Below, one piece after another: positions 1 to 11,918 of a stretch of 64,000 bases of DNA. The notes under the pieces were generated by a model. The model worked only from the letters and a program-made list of their open reading frames with translations. It did not search any database and was not told the DNA's origin. The stretch lies in assembly GCA_021209875.1 (NCBI GenBank), contig JAGYVD010000003.1, positions 3,472,001 to 3,536,000 on the forward strand. Direction: 5' to 3'. Source of the stretch: Rosellinia necatrix. Its lineage: Eukaryota > Ascomycota > Sordariomycetes > Xylariales > Xylariaceae. A program made the translations under genes and the position numbers. How positions within the stretch are numbered: position 1 is the stretch's first letter; every line of letters starts with the position of its first letter.

Positions 1-2
1 GA

Positions 3-476
3 CTAGGGGCTGATGGGTCCGGCCTGGTGCGGGTAAGGGACGACTCCGCGCCGTCACTTGTCAGCATTAACTGCCTCGAGGCCGGCGGGAAGGCGAAGGG
101 GGGGAAGAAGTCGCTCTTGAAGAAGGTCTCGCAGGTATTCCGCCGCGCAAAGTGGCTCGAGTGGTCACAGAGCAACAAGTCAACAGAGCTGGCCGACACG
201 CAGCAAACGACGCAAACGACGCACCCCAACACCCTGGACGATCCAATAACTACGACGGCCGGACCGTGTAGCAGAATTGCCCAAAGGCCAGTTGGCACCG
301 AAATGTACCACAGCCTACGTCCTGGGACGGGGTTGGGGGACGTCGCTGGCGATGACGGAGAGGACGAAATCGTTGACGCAGTTAGTGATGGTGATGACAA
401 GAAACCAAAGGTCGGCATCGACGAATCTGCTGCCAGACTACGCAGGGCACAGAAGCTACTCAACAAGGGGCATTAG
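3..476 (+). CDS. 3' end of unrecognised gene (partial)
   Basis: An open frame enters from the left edge and runs to a TAG at 474-476. About 157 codons are visible, with no stop before that point. The visible part is hydrophilic: a Lys-rich basic stretch near the start (GGKAKGGKKSLLKK), a short aromatic/basic segment (FRRAKWLEW), a Thr/Gln-rich low-complexity part, an acidic patch (DDGEDE) and a basic C-terminus (RLRRAQKLLNKGH). I recognise no domain. It is probably the last exon of a gene that starts outside the window, since the frame is open at the edge. A GTG at 27 is not a credible start. It could also be a chance ORF; codon use does not settle this. Confidence 0.4.
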   Translation, partial: LGADGSGLVRVRDDSAPSLVSINCLEAGGKAKGGKKSLLKKVSQVFRRAKWLEWSQSNKSTELADTQQTTQTTHPNTLDDPITTTAGPCSRIAQRPVGTEMYHSLRPGTGLGDVAGDDGEDEIVDAVSDGDDKKPKVGIDESAARLRRAQKLLNKGH

Positions 477-756
477 GGCCCCCGACTAATCAATTGATAT
501 CAGAAACGTAGTTGCATGCGACGAGCCGGCGCCGTTGCTGCTATCCTATCGAATCCGCGGCGGTGCAGCTCCTGGGGGCATGGAGCTGGACGGGCCTGAG
601 AGCGATACAATTCAGACAGGCTTGGGTTATTAGGGCACAAATTAAGATGCTCTATCAATCAATAAGTCAGCTCGGGAGAGACACGTCCCTCAAGGTGTAA
701 GGGCCTTGCAGCCTTCTCACTCTAACGATCTTACGACATACACGCAACGCTCGCAC

Positions 757-803
<47 letters not shown>

Positions 804-2519
804 GCCAGTTCGAATCCTTGTATCTGGACGTCGAAACGACTGATACCCCAATGGTGCTCTCTAGACCATAGCACACGTTATACCACCATAACACGAGTTA
901 AGCTATTGTTAAGTCGGCGGACTTATGAACCCGTTAGAGAGGGTCGAGGCAGAGAATGGTTATTCATGGTTTAGCTAGCCGTCCCGCCCTGGCACCTCTA
1001 GTATGTCTTGTATAGATATCTACTTACCTACCTACTTAATGTAATTCAAAATCAACATTCGAATCAACATGCTACAACCCTATAAAATCTGCACCAGTCC
1101 TCCAAGGACCTGTGTCGAACGCACATCCATCGGTCAACCCCCCCGCTCAGTACCTACCGGCTACTAGCGTGTTATACCTTTCATAAAAAGTCACGATTGA
1201 AATTGAAAAAACGGGGGTGGGAAGAGGGTTTCGGTGCGGGTGAAGTGGGATTTGAGGGGGAATGGCGATCTAGAAAGGCCTCAGAGTAGATATTTGAGAT
1301 CATTTCCAACATGGTTGGATATCCCTCTTCCTATCATGAAATGTTTTGTTGGGTATCATCACCGGCCTGGCTTTTCAGCTCTATTGTTCTGTCTTATCCG
1401 CCCGCCTCTCTCATGCCTAGGTGGACAATCGGGAAGGTAGTTGGGGCGATTGACAAGAAAAGGTCACTTCACTTTGGAGATGATCCCGTGCGTGGGTGCG
1501 CGCGCACTTGCGCAGCTCGGTCTGTCTGGTTCGACAACGGGATATTGTTGCTTCGCTATCGTGATAGTCGTGCAGATACTCCCCCCAGCAGCGTCCTGAT
1601 ATCCGGAGTAAGGTGCATATAACTTATCCTCTGAATATTCTTGATAGTGTAGCATAGCATCAGATTCGTTGCAAGGCATGGTTCCGGAATACCGATTGTC
1701 AGCGAGTCCACTTGATGAACAGAAGTTGTTAATCTTGACAAAAAAATATCGAAAATCAAAAAACCTCCCGCCGCCCCAAAAAAAAAAACTTTATATAGTC
1801 ACCAATCATAAGGAAAAGGGAGCCACATTAAAAAATCAAGAAAAGTGGAGAGGAAAGATAGCTAGTGCCTATTTGGTCGATCAGGCACCCGATGGAGGCA
1901 AGTTTGGTAGGCACAGTGGAGGAAAGCCGGCGCACGAGCCACAAGTTCAATGCATTGTTCTGGCGCTAACCAGCATGCGGAACCGCGGCCGTCATCACTG
2001 GCAAGGCAGTCGCGCCCCTTCAAGCCAGCCTCAGAATTTCCGCATAGCACCTTCAACTCTTCTCATCCCAGGCAGCCTCCCCAGCCTTGCTTCTACCCAC
2101 TTTCATCTCATTTACTACTTTTATTCACTCAGCAACCTCACCAAGTCCGCTACCAAGTGGGTTCTTCGCTTGACATTGGCCGTCTGCCTGCAAGAAAAAA
2201 ACACGCCACACCACACCAGTTTCGCCTCTGTCTCATGGTTGTACTTTATCTGGCGCATTCCATTTAAATCTCGTCTTCGCGTACATCTGTTACTTGCTCT
2301 CGACGAATACCATCTTGTCGCGTTTCCCCTCGCATACCTACGAAGGCCGCCGTTATTTGTTACCAACACTCGATCAACCAAGCCACCTACCTCCACGGTC
2401 AGCCCGGTTACATTGAGACCGCATCGAGCTTTCTAGGAAACCCGACTCCCCGTCTATCGCCGAGCACGCGCCGGCCCCGTTTAATATAATCTCGCTCGTA
2501 TTAGCTGTCTTCTCCGACG
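477..2519. other. Intergenic region with CA microsatellite; prp39 promoter side
   Basis: No supported gene. It holds a (CA)n run at about 758-798, short CCTA runs near 1025-1035 and an A-rich patch at 1740-1830. The last 500 bases are pyrimidine-rich, as is usual upstream of fungal genes, and lead into the prp39 start at 2520. A 255-codon open frame at 1669-2436 has low-complexity, non-protein-like composition and is treated as chance. Confidence 0.6.
758..798. repeat. (CA)n dinucleotide microsatellite
   Basis: About 20 uninterrupted CA units, read directly. It lies in non-coding DNA. Confidence 0.95.
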
Positions 2520-4847
2520 ATGGCTGATTTCAACCAGTTCGGCGTCTCTGACGAGGACAATGCCGAGATCAAGAAGCTAAATCAGGACGTTGTATGAAAC
2601 CGCAGCCCCTCTCCATCACGCCTATCTATCCCTGGGCGTGTTCTCGTTGAACTTAGTCTGACCTCACATATAGGAAGCGGATACAGACAGTTTCGAGGCT
2701 TGGGAGAAGCTTATCCGTGCTTGTGAGGCCCAGGAAGGGGGCCTAAACCGCAACTCTAGCCCCCAAGCCCTTGCTACTCTTCGTGACGCCTACGACCGCT
2801 TCCTTCTCAAGTTCCCGCTTCTCTTCGGCTACTGGAAGAAATATGCAGACCTTGAGTTTAACATATCCGGCCCCGAATCTGCGGAAACCGTGAGGAAACT
2901 TGCCCTTGACAGCCAGCCTCGTAACTAATACGGTCTAGATCTACGAACGCGGATGTGCCAGCATTAAGAACTGCGTCGACCTTTGGGCCTCGTACTGCTC
3001 ATTCAAAATGGAGACCACCCATACACCCCATCTGGTCAGAGAGTAAGTACAATAGGAAGTTTCCTACCCCTTAACCGTTACCACCAACAGAGCAAAGAAT
3101 CCATACCGGCCCCCATAACACTATTAGAACGAGTCGCCTAAGACTGCCCGCTCAGTTCTCGACGGTGAGAGATGCCAACAACATTCTTGTCATGTTGGAT
3201 ACTTTCTCACACATCTACCAGACAATGGTATCATGCAATATCACGGCCTCGTTCCCAGCCCGCACGTCGCTCATCTAGTCCTACGCCCGATTCGGACTGA
3301 CTTGGATTTGGAGGGTCGCATCACAAAATTCCTTTTACCTGCCTGCCTGTATTTACGCTCCTGTCCCACCCCTCGCTCCCCACCCCCCCTTGGATAATAG
3401 GCACTGACACACTATTCCAGACTGTTTGAGCGGGCCGCTACATGCGTAGGACTGGATTTCCTCGCTCATCCTTTCTGGGACAAATACATTGAGTATGAAG
3501 AGCGACAGGAGGCGCAAGACAAAATCTTTGCCATTCTGCAACGGGTTATCCACATCCCGATGCACCAGTATGCTCGCTACTTTGAGAGGTTCCGCCAATT
3601 GGCACATGAGCGCCCCATTTCGGAGCTTGTACCGGCTGATACCCTAGCACGTTTTCGAGCTGAGATCGACGCTGAGGCCGTTACGTATGGGGGGGCGGCC
3701 CGGTCCGAGCGAGAGATAGACCGTGATATCCGCGCCAGAGTTGATGCTATGTATTACGAAGTATTCCAGCGTACCCAAGATGAGACGACAAAACGTTGGA
3801 CGTACGAAGGAGAGGTGAAGAGACCATATTTCCATGTCACGGAACTAGAAAATTCGCAAATAATCAATTGGCGGAAGTATCTAGATTTCGAGGAATCACA
3901 AGGCGACTTTGCTAGGGTTGTGTTCCTTTATGAACGTTGCCTGGTCACTTGCGCTCTCTACGACGAGTTCTGGATTCGATATACTCGGTGGATGTCGGCG
4001 CAGTCCGGTAAAGACGAAGAAGTGCGTCACATATACATGAGGGCAGCCACACTATTCCTCCCCGTCAGTAGACCGGGCATAAGACTGCAATGGGCATGCT
4101 TTGAAGAGGCGTCTGGCCGCGTTGGGGTTGCACGGGATATCCACGAAGCCGTTCTCATGCAGCTGCCCGACTGCGTCGAGGCAATTGTATCCTGGGCAAA
4201 CCTAGAACGACGACAAAATGGCCTCGACGCCGCAATCCAGGTCTACAAAGCACAAATTGACGCTCAGCATGTCAACATCTTCACAAAAGCAGTCCTGGTT
4301 ACGCAATGGGCCACCCTCTTGTGGAAGGTTAAAGGCTCTGTGGCCGAAGCACGAACGGTCTTCGCCAAGAACGTGCAGTGGTATGGCGATAGTCGTCATT
4401 TCTGGGAGAAGTGGATCAATTTCGAGTTACAACAATCTACAAGCTTAGAGCTTGAAGCGCAGCATGGGGAGCGCCTTGAACACATCTTTAGCGAACTACT
4501 GATCAAGAGCCGGATCTCCGCGACCGCGAAGAAGGATCTCTATTTGATATATCTCGATTACCTGCAGGAGAGGGGTGGTAAGGACGCGATGAAGACATTC
4601 CTCAAGCTCGATCGCGAGATATACGGGTGAGTGTAGCGCTCCCGCAACATGTCGGTATTTTGTTAACATGCTGTTCAGTCCCACCAGTTTATCGGTTCTC
4701 GACAAGCATGTTCTTAAGGAGAATGGTGCACCCAGACCCGCCCTGGATGAAGCTACCCGAGTTAAGGCCGAGGGTAGATATCCCAAATACTATGAATACT
4801 ATGTCGAGGCCGATGTCAGTGGCCAAGGTACCGCACCCTTCGAATAG
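2520..4847 (+). CDS. prp39: Pre-mRNA-processing factor 39 (U1 snRNP component)
   Basis: Encodes a HAT-repeat scaffold of the U1 snRNP that acts in 5' splice-site recognition in the nucleus. Proposed exons are 2520-2591, 2674-2889, 2939-3042, 3421-4626 and 4679-4847, joined in frame to give 588 residues, a usual length for fungal Prp39. The start MADFNQFGVSDEDN is followed by HAT-type motifs: FEAWEKLI, FPLLFGYWKKYADLE, IYERGCASIKNCVDLWASYC, LDFLAHPFWDKYIEYEER, INWRKYLDFEE and FWIRYTRWM. Intron 2 has a clean CTAAT branch site just before its acceptor. Intron 3 (3043-3420, 378 nt) is far longer than the other three (49-82 nt) and hides an alternative acceptor (see findings). The last exon, beginning PTSLSVLDKHVLKENG, matches the conserved Prp39 C-terminal region. 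The family call is firm. Intron 3 is the least certain boundary, although the LFERAATCVGLDF continuation supports it. Confidence 0.9.
3043..3420 (+). other. Unusually long intron 3 of prp39
   Basis: The donor GTAAGT is at 3043 and the acceptor TTCCAG ends at 3420. The joined codon gives RE-LFER, as expected for Prp39. A second acceptor (CCAACAG) ends at 3090, which would make a normal 48-nt intron, but continuing from there reaches a TAA at 3116-3118. The rest of the intron has no open frame in phase. Confidence 0.7.
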
Positions 4848-7111
4848 TGCCAGGTCGAAACAATCAACGTAGGGACGGGAGGGCCAGGGATTCTCCCTTT
4901 CACAAGGATGTGCGGTTCCGGCTCGCTTTTGCGAGCCGGATAGTAAATGGTGCACCCTCTCTCTGGCAGTGCCAAATGTTAGTGCTTCAAGAGGGCGTGG
5001 TAAGTAATGTACAGAGTCTGGGGCGAGCCTATGCAACCAGTCCTTGAGGAGTATGGGGATATCAGCGTTGAGTGTGCCGCCAGTGCAAGAATTTCTACAC
5101 TAGTAGTAGCTTGGTTCAACTGCCCGGTTGACTGGAAGAAAGTGTGGGAGTACACGAAACACACGTTTACCAGGCGTAGCACAATCCGCATCGACAAAGT
5201 AGCAGTAGCGGTTACCTTGCTCTATTTGTGTAAAGTAGGAAAGAAAAAGAAGCGTAGTGCACTAAGGTTACTAGACTCCAAAGTGGGAAAATATACATAG
5301 TGACTGGCGGCTACAGGGCTATGCCAACTAGCAAGGAAACTACGTGAAGATGATATATGCTCCGTATGGGAAGGGATATAAGAAAACACGTAACGTATTG
5401 TCCCGCCCGCAAGTAAGAGAGGATGTCGAGGGTTATGGGTTTATAGTCTCAGCTCAATGCTCTGTGACTGATAGATGGAATTCCCAAGTGCCGGGGCATG
5501 GCTACAATTTTCCCTCAGACTCTAGAGCGTCAGCACGGAAGACTTGCGTCGGTAGTCAGCTTAGTCACGCCTCGGGAGAATAAAAAATTGAGCTGCGGGT
5601 GAACGCCCGCTACAGAGTTGATTACTTAGGTAAATATATGAGTTAAAAATACAACTACCTAGGTAGGTACCTACTAGGCAAGTACTTAGATACCAATGAT
5701 AGGTACCTAGTGTAAGGCACGTAGTAGGTAGGTTATGGGGATCTACCATGTGTGATTAGTTATGTCCTGCAGGTGCGGGCGCATTGCCGCAAGCTAACGC
5801 CTTGCTTGTCAGCCGTGGACCCAAGGAAGAGGGCCGGCATGTACCTAATGGGCGATAACTTACAGTAATGGGGCCAACAGAAACCCTGGGTCCTGCTTGG
5901 CGCAGCTTGAGCCTCCCCAATCCAGATGGATCTCTGGTACCACGGTGTCGGGATGGCCTGACTTCCAACATGGCAATCATCTCGGCTTCCGGGCGGAGGG
6001 CGCGGACCTTACATACTTGGAGTTAGTAGCGCCATATCTGCTCCATAGGTAATAGCACCCTTAACGTCTCCGCGGCGGTGACGTGATCTTTGTCAGAAGT
6101 GTCAGAAGGAGAGTAATGTGGAACTAGGCAAGGTACTACTCCGCAGCGCGGGAAAAAACGGCCCATCATTGATAATAATAAACGAATAACTAACAAATGA
6201 CAGATAAGGGTATCTACGGCTGGCGTAATAGAATCCATCGATACTACTAGTCCTACTACCTATCAGTAGCCCTGGAGATTGGTAACAGATACAGTGCCTG
6301 GGTAGGTAGGTAGGGTGGAGAACACCCGCACCGCATAGGTAGGTAGGTATATGTTAAAAGATAACGCAGAGGTAGAGATTAAGAAAGGCTACTAAAGTTT
6401 AAAAGTTTTCAAGTTTTTTTTTTTTTTTCCTTGGTTTTTTTTTAAGTAATTTTTTTTTTAACTTTTTCTCTGGTAACTTGGCTACTCAAACAGTACGTAC
6501 CTGCACTTATTTGTCGGTACCTATCTGTACATATCATCTACCTACCTACTTGTAAGGGAGGTACCCATCTTACACCCTCATCTTCGTGTGACACGGTTAC
6601 CCAATAATCTATAGGTTGTAGCCCCTACTTGAAGTACTTAATTACACAAAGTAGCTACCCAAGAGTAGATACCTAGTTTACGGCTACGCGTCGGGCTCCG
6701 GTGCGGGAATGCTAAGGGGTTCGTAGTCAACATGCGTGCCCATCTGGGCGTAGGCACGGTAGGGTCTAGGTAGGTAGGTATCCGTGGGCGACTACCTAGG
6801 TAGGTAGCTGTGTGACCCGAGATTGCTGCAAGACAGCCGCTCCGGCGCTTTCAGGTGTCCACTTGAATCCCAGAGCAAAAGCCGGCGAGGTCGTCGCCAC
6901 TGAGCCAATCAACGTTTCGCCATTGATAAAGTGGCCATCTGCAGTTCATCGCCCAAGCAAGCCCATCGTAGACCGTAGACACATAAACTCTCCTTCCAAC
7001 CACCCCCCTTTCCCTCTGTTCATCCCTCTCTCCCTCTCCGCCTCTTCGTCGGACTCTCTCTCGTTTACTCCCTTCGACGACCGCACGGCTCTTAGGCCAA
7101 GACTAAGCAAG
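4848..7111. other. Intergenic region rich in AGGT/CCTA runs and T-tracts
   Basis: No supported gene. Short open frames around 5007-5583 do not look like protein and may partly be prp39 3'UTR. From about 5620 onward there are repeated TAGG/CCTA tetranucleotide clusters (5625-5745, 6300-6350, 6535-6550, 6765-6805). A T-rich tract lies at 6405-6470. From about 6990 the sequence is CT-rich (cttccctctgttcatccc), which is typical of a fungal transcription start region and fits the ccp1 5'UTR. Confidence 0.6.
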
Positions 7112-7245
7112 GTAAGGAGTAGTCAGCAAACAACTCTGCGTTCATGATCCATGACCCATCACCCAACGCCCTGCCTATATGCCCTTGCCCGCACCGACAA
7201 CTCCAAGCCCAAAACCTGGCCACAGCTAACGTGTTCCTTTTCTAG
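7112..7245 (+). other. 5'UTR intron of ccp1
   Basis: A donor GTAAGG follows AAGCAAG at 7112. A GCTAAC branch site and TTTTCTAG acceptor end at 7245, immediately before the ATG. The pyrimidine-rich leader upstream is a likely first non-coding exon. This is inferred from motifs only. Confidence 0.6.
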
Positions 7246-8381
7246 ATGTCTGCTGCTACCGCTTCCCGTCAGTTTGCCCGCGCGGCTCTGCGCACTTCTA
7301 CCCGCAATACGTTCGCCACATCGGCCCGCCAGGCCTTCCGTCAGGGAGGTCGCCGCACCTATTCGTCTCAGCCGCCCAAGAAGTCCACGACGTCTCCCCT
7401 CATCTACATCGCCGGCGCTGCTGTCGCTGCTGGTGCCGGCTACTATATGCTCGCCCAAAATGCAGGTTCCGCCACCACCAGAATCTTCAAGCCCACCAAG
7501 GAGGACTATCAGAAGGTTTATAACGAAGTCGCCTCCCGTCTTGAGGAGAAGGATGACTACGACGATGGCAGCTTCGGCCCGGTCTTGTTGCGCCTTGCCT
7601 GGCACGCTAGCGGGACCTACGATAAGGAGACTGGCACCGGTGGCAGTGACGGTGCTACCATGCGATTCTCCCCCGAGGGTGGTCACGGCGCTAATGCTGG
7701 CCTCAAGAACGCTCGCGATTTCCTGGAACCTGTGAAGGGTAAGCTATCCCTGGACATACCATCCATCAACACGGCGACCAATATTGACAACGCGTAGCTA
7801 AATTCCCTTGGATCACTTACTCGGATCTGTGGATTCTGGCCGGTGTCTGCGCCATCCAAGAAATGCAAGGTCCTACCATTCCTTTCAGGCCTGGTCGTAG
7901 TGACAAGGATGCGGCTGCCTGCACGCCAGATGGGCGTCTTCCCGACGGCTCACAGGGTGCCAACCACCTGCGAGATATTTTCTATCGTATGGGATTCAAC
8001 GACCAGGAGATCGTCGCCCTCTCAGGCGCGCACGCCCTGGGCCGCTGCCACACCGACCGCAGTGGTTTTGACGGCCCCTGGACCTTTTCTCCCACCGTCT
8101 TGACCAACGACTTCTACACCCTGCTTCTAGACGAGAAATGGCACATCCGAAAGTGGGATGGCCCCCGGCAATACCAGGACAAGACCAAGGGTTTGATGAT
8201 GCTACCCACCGACTATGCGCTCATCCAAGACAGGTCGATGAAGCAGTGGGTGGAGAAATACGCTAAGGATAATGATCTCTTCTTCAGAGACTTCGCTGCC
8301 GTTGTCACTAGGCTTTTCGAACTCGGCGTGCCCTTCAAGCCCGATACGGAGACCATGACCTTCAAGCCCACTAACGCTTAA
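7246..8381 (+). CDS. ccp1: Cytochrome c peroxidase, mitochondrial
   Basis: A haem peroxidase that reduces hydrogen peroxide with electrons from cytochrome c in the mitochondrial intermembrane space. The exons are 7246-7738 and 7798-8381, with a 59-nt intron ending CGCGTAG, giving 358 residues. The N-terminus is a basic, Ser/Thr/Arg-rich presequence (about 1-45), followed by an Ala/Gly-rich hydrophobic segment (about 51-70) that fits a bipartite intermembrane-space sorting signal. The distal pocket RLAWH is at 116-120 (Arg116, Trp119, His120). The proximal [10 protein letters not shown] carries His243. Trp259 in GPWTF matches the radical-bearing Trp of yeast CCP, and Asp302 in LPTDYAL matches the proximal His partner. 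Length and all key residues are complete. A short yeast-like form is well supported over catalase-peroxidase or ascorbate peroxidase. Confidence 0.96.
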
Positions 8382-11300
8382 GCTGAGGCACATATCAACG
8401 ACATGAACGAGTGGGCTTCTTAGTGACGCCATATAACAAAGGATAAACGGGGACATTAAAGTGGGATAGAACTTAGACTTAGACCTACCTAGACACATGA
8501 GGGCGGCCGAGGTGGCTTACATTTTGGCTGATTACGAACTTGAGTGCTGAGGTAGAGACGGTCTTGCTTTGCAGCATATGCCATGTTGATTAGCAGTCGA
8601 CGTTTACGAACGGGGGCTCTGGATGCTCCGTTTTGCTCCTGGAAAGGAAGTGTAAATAATTCCAAAGAAAAAAAAACAAAACAATAGGATTATCACCACC
8701 ACCTCTAGCTGTCCGTTAACGCTAGATGGCCCGTCGCAAGTCGGGGAGAGGCGCGCTCGCAAGAAGTCTGGGGAAAGAAGCTGGATGGATGAAACACGGA
8801 ATTAACTTCGGTAATCTCTTAAGTCGAAAGATTTTTTGCAAAATTCAGCAACCCATATCTAAGATATAGACTGTGGTCACAACAAGCTCCTGCTCGTTCC
8901 TTCTCCTTCGTCTAGGTAGCAAATGGTAGTCGAGACGGTTGGTGGGATTAATCTCTGGTTGGTCGGTTTGATGGCTGGCTAGGAAGCGAACATGGATTCC
9001 CCGCATACCTACCTGCCTACCTATGCTCGATTTGTCTAGCTTAGTACCAATGTAGTAGGTAAGTATGCCAAGGGGTGTTCACTGTTCTGTTTGGGGTTTA
9101 ATACTTAATTCCTACCAGTTCTACGGATATACAAGTAGCTACACCACAGGATTACAACTTGAGACCTTACATTGTTTCTTACCATTAAATTCTGTTGACT
9201 GTCGGGGATGAATGATATAACTAAACGGAGACGAATATGTAGCCAGGGTCTGGTCTTGTTAGAGTGGTCTAGATGACTAAGTTGTATGTATGTATGTATG
9301 TGTGTATGTGTGTATGTATGTCATATATATATATATACTAGGATTCCATTCCTCATGGTAAAACCACGCAATCTCATGCTATCTAAATCGGGCGCCCATT
9401 TACAATTATGTGCTTACCTTATCCACATGGCCTGCCCATTCAAACATACTTGTATGAGGCTTCCAAATGTGTGTTAGGTAGGTAAGTATACATACGTGCA
9501 TACATGGAGGCGCGTAGGAAAAAGAATTAGGGGAAGGGGTTGGTTCCCTTTCTCTCCTTCTCCTTCTCTCCTTAGTCAGTCTCTTTCGGCCAAAATATTC
9601 GTGTGACATCGTTCGGGGGTGCTGGGTAAAAAGGCTGGGAGGCATTGGGTTACAACTCCGAGGGTAGAAAAGTTTGGAGGCTTCTCTGTTGGATTGATTG
9701 ATCGATCATTTCCCTTTTGGAGTAATTATTCTATGCTTGCCCTTCGGTATCTGATCCGAGGCCTGCGCCGGCAAGGGCGACGTGCTGCAGGCTACGGTGC
9801 CATTGCAGGAATCAGACGAAAACGGGGAATGAGCTGCAGATACAGAGCAGCTTCCTACTAGTGAACATTAATTGACAACGCAGGTGTTGCACTGCGCATA
9901 TGCACCTATGTAGTCTATATGCAGTTTGCCCACGGCCCGCCGTCTTTGGGCAGGAGCCAGGCCCTTCAAATGAAAGGCATCTGTGCCCCGCCCTTAGAAA
10001 CAATCCATACATATTGGGTACAAGCCGGAAGTCATTTGTCCACTAATGCTCGAGTTTATGGTAACCACACTGCCTAGGTAGGTACGGCCTGTGTTTCTTT
10101 TGATGAACCGGGTCCCGCGTCCTACGGAAGACGGATGCATAGGTAGGTGCCTACCTAGGCAAGTGTACTAGGTACGGTAACTAGGTGCTAATCAATACAC
10201 TAGGTACTTTAGTGCAGTCACGCCACATGCCGGGTCGGTAAAACACAACCTTACACTTGCGCATCATTCAGATCCATTTCGGCTGTGCGGTAGATCGATC
10301 AGACAAGACTGCATGTGTACATAGGCACCAAGTATCCGCGGTGCTTGATCGACTCTGCCGATCTCTTAGGCCGTCTAGGGAATTGAGGCAAGGCGAGACG
10401 ATGTGAGGAAAAGTGAGGCGAGGTAGCATAGCATCTCAGATCGTGTCATTTCCGGACTAACACCGGCCGGCTGTCGACAGATCTCTCGCAGCAGCATTCC
10501 GAGTCGCCAAATCATCCAACATATCACAGGCGCCACGCTCAAAACCAGCCGGTACTGGTAAGGAAAGGTAGGGGGTAGGTACACAGTATTGTGATTTCTC
10601 AGCATTTTGTAAACCTTGCTACGTTTCGTTTCGGGGAAGAAGTTATCGGGCTACCCTCACAAGGTAGAGAAGCGAAGGATGCGGACCCGAACTCAGAACG
10701 GTGTAGTTATCCCGGGTCAGAGTTGATTGGAGCCTATAGGCCTCATCTCCCGTCATAGGTACGGAGAGGAGGGCCCATCCAGAAAGAGCAGACCCCGGCT
10801 CACAGACTACACCATAATAATCAGTTATTAGGAGCCTCTTGCGGGGCCATACATAAAGATGGGGTATTGTACAAGCAGGCACAACTATGATAGATAATTC
10901 CTAGGCAAGTTGTGGCCGGACCTACGGTACCTAACGAATAACTAACCATCATATGTGTATCACATGTAGCAGTGTAGGTGGGATAAGTAAATGGGTAAGT
11001 ATACCACAAGAGACATAAAGGATGCCTAACTGAACGTCTGAAGAAGTCGGCCAACCCCGTACATGTGCGAGGGAAATCTACCTCACGATGGGGGTTATCA
11101 CGATGGGGGTTATCGCGATGGGGATCGTCTCGACAATCGGTTGCAGAGATGCTGACCAAATGCTAGTTACTCTCGGCTTGGTAACCTGGACTCAATTCAA
11201 GCTTCCGGCATACGCCTTGGCGGCCGTGAGGGCCAAAACCACTCGATGATAGGGCGCGGTACGACGGCAGCCAAACCCCCGTACCATGCTAAGGATGCAA

Positions 11301-11918
11301 TCAATCTTACAACAATTAACCGCTGGCTCGGTGAACTTTTGCCAAGTATCCCATTACAGCAGGTCGCAGTGATGACTAACCACCACCCATACCATATCCA
11401 CTGCAGTGCTGGTATGGGATCGAGGCATCCCCCATGTATGTACTGTCCCATACCATGCCTTCGCCACTACATACAGCATAACTATCCGGTTTTGTTCCCC
11501 TACATTCTAGGCACTTACCTATTATGCATAGCCGTCTCATCGTATCGCATCCTCGACGTCCAAATCTAGTCCCGGAGGGGGGTCGAAGTACCGTAGCGTA
11601 TTAGCCTCGAGACAACGTCCGGGAAACGAACTCGGTCCGTTGGCCCTAAGCAACGTGGCATTAGAAATCCAGCGAGATGCGCGTGGGCATGGAGGAGCTC
11701 ACGATGCTCATACGATTTCATGGAGCATGGAGGTGGACCTGTGCTTAGGAAGTGTCTATACACCAAAGTAGATGGGGAGGCGATGAGGTAGCGAAGAGTA
11801 TATTACACTTGCTTTCCTCTTGACCGTCTGTTTCTTGGACTGGATTGTCCTTGCTCTCTCGGTGTGACTGTACTGGGGATCTTGCGTTGCGGAATACGGT
11901 ACACCATCTCATATTAAC
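8382..11918. other. Gene-free intergenic region, 3.5 kb
   Basis: No supported gene on either strand; open frames are below about 115 codons with no recognisable domain. It contains a TGTA/TA microsatellite at 9282-9336, scattered AGGT/CCTA runs (for example 9010-9025, 10075-10090, 10140-10165), and a short tandem CACGATGGGGGTTAT-type repeat near 11092-11125. The stretch just before 11919 presumably holds the promoter of the secreted protein gene. Confidence 0.55.
9282..9336. repeat. TGTA/TG/TA microsatellite
   Basis: Runs of TGTA, then TG and TA units, read directly. Confidence 0.9.

Noticed and set aside
771..840. GTTCGAATCC, a tRNA B-box-like word near 808
   Set aside because: Flanks do not form a T-stem, and a CA microsatellite occupies the position where the rest of a tRNA would be.
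1669..2436. 255-codon open frame on the + strand upstream of prp39
   Set aside because: Composition is unlike protein, it has no domain, and it overlaps the CT-rich leader and promoter of prp39.
7159..7686. 175-codon antisense frame opposite ccp1
   Set aside because: Shadow of the ccp1 first exon; no family resemblance.
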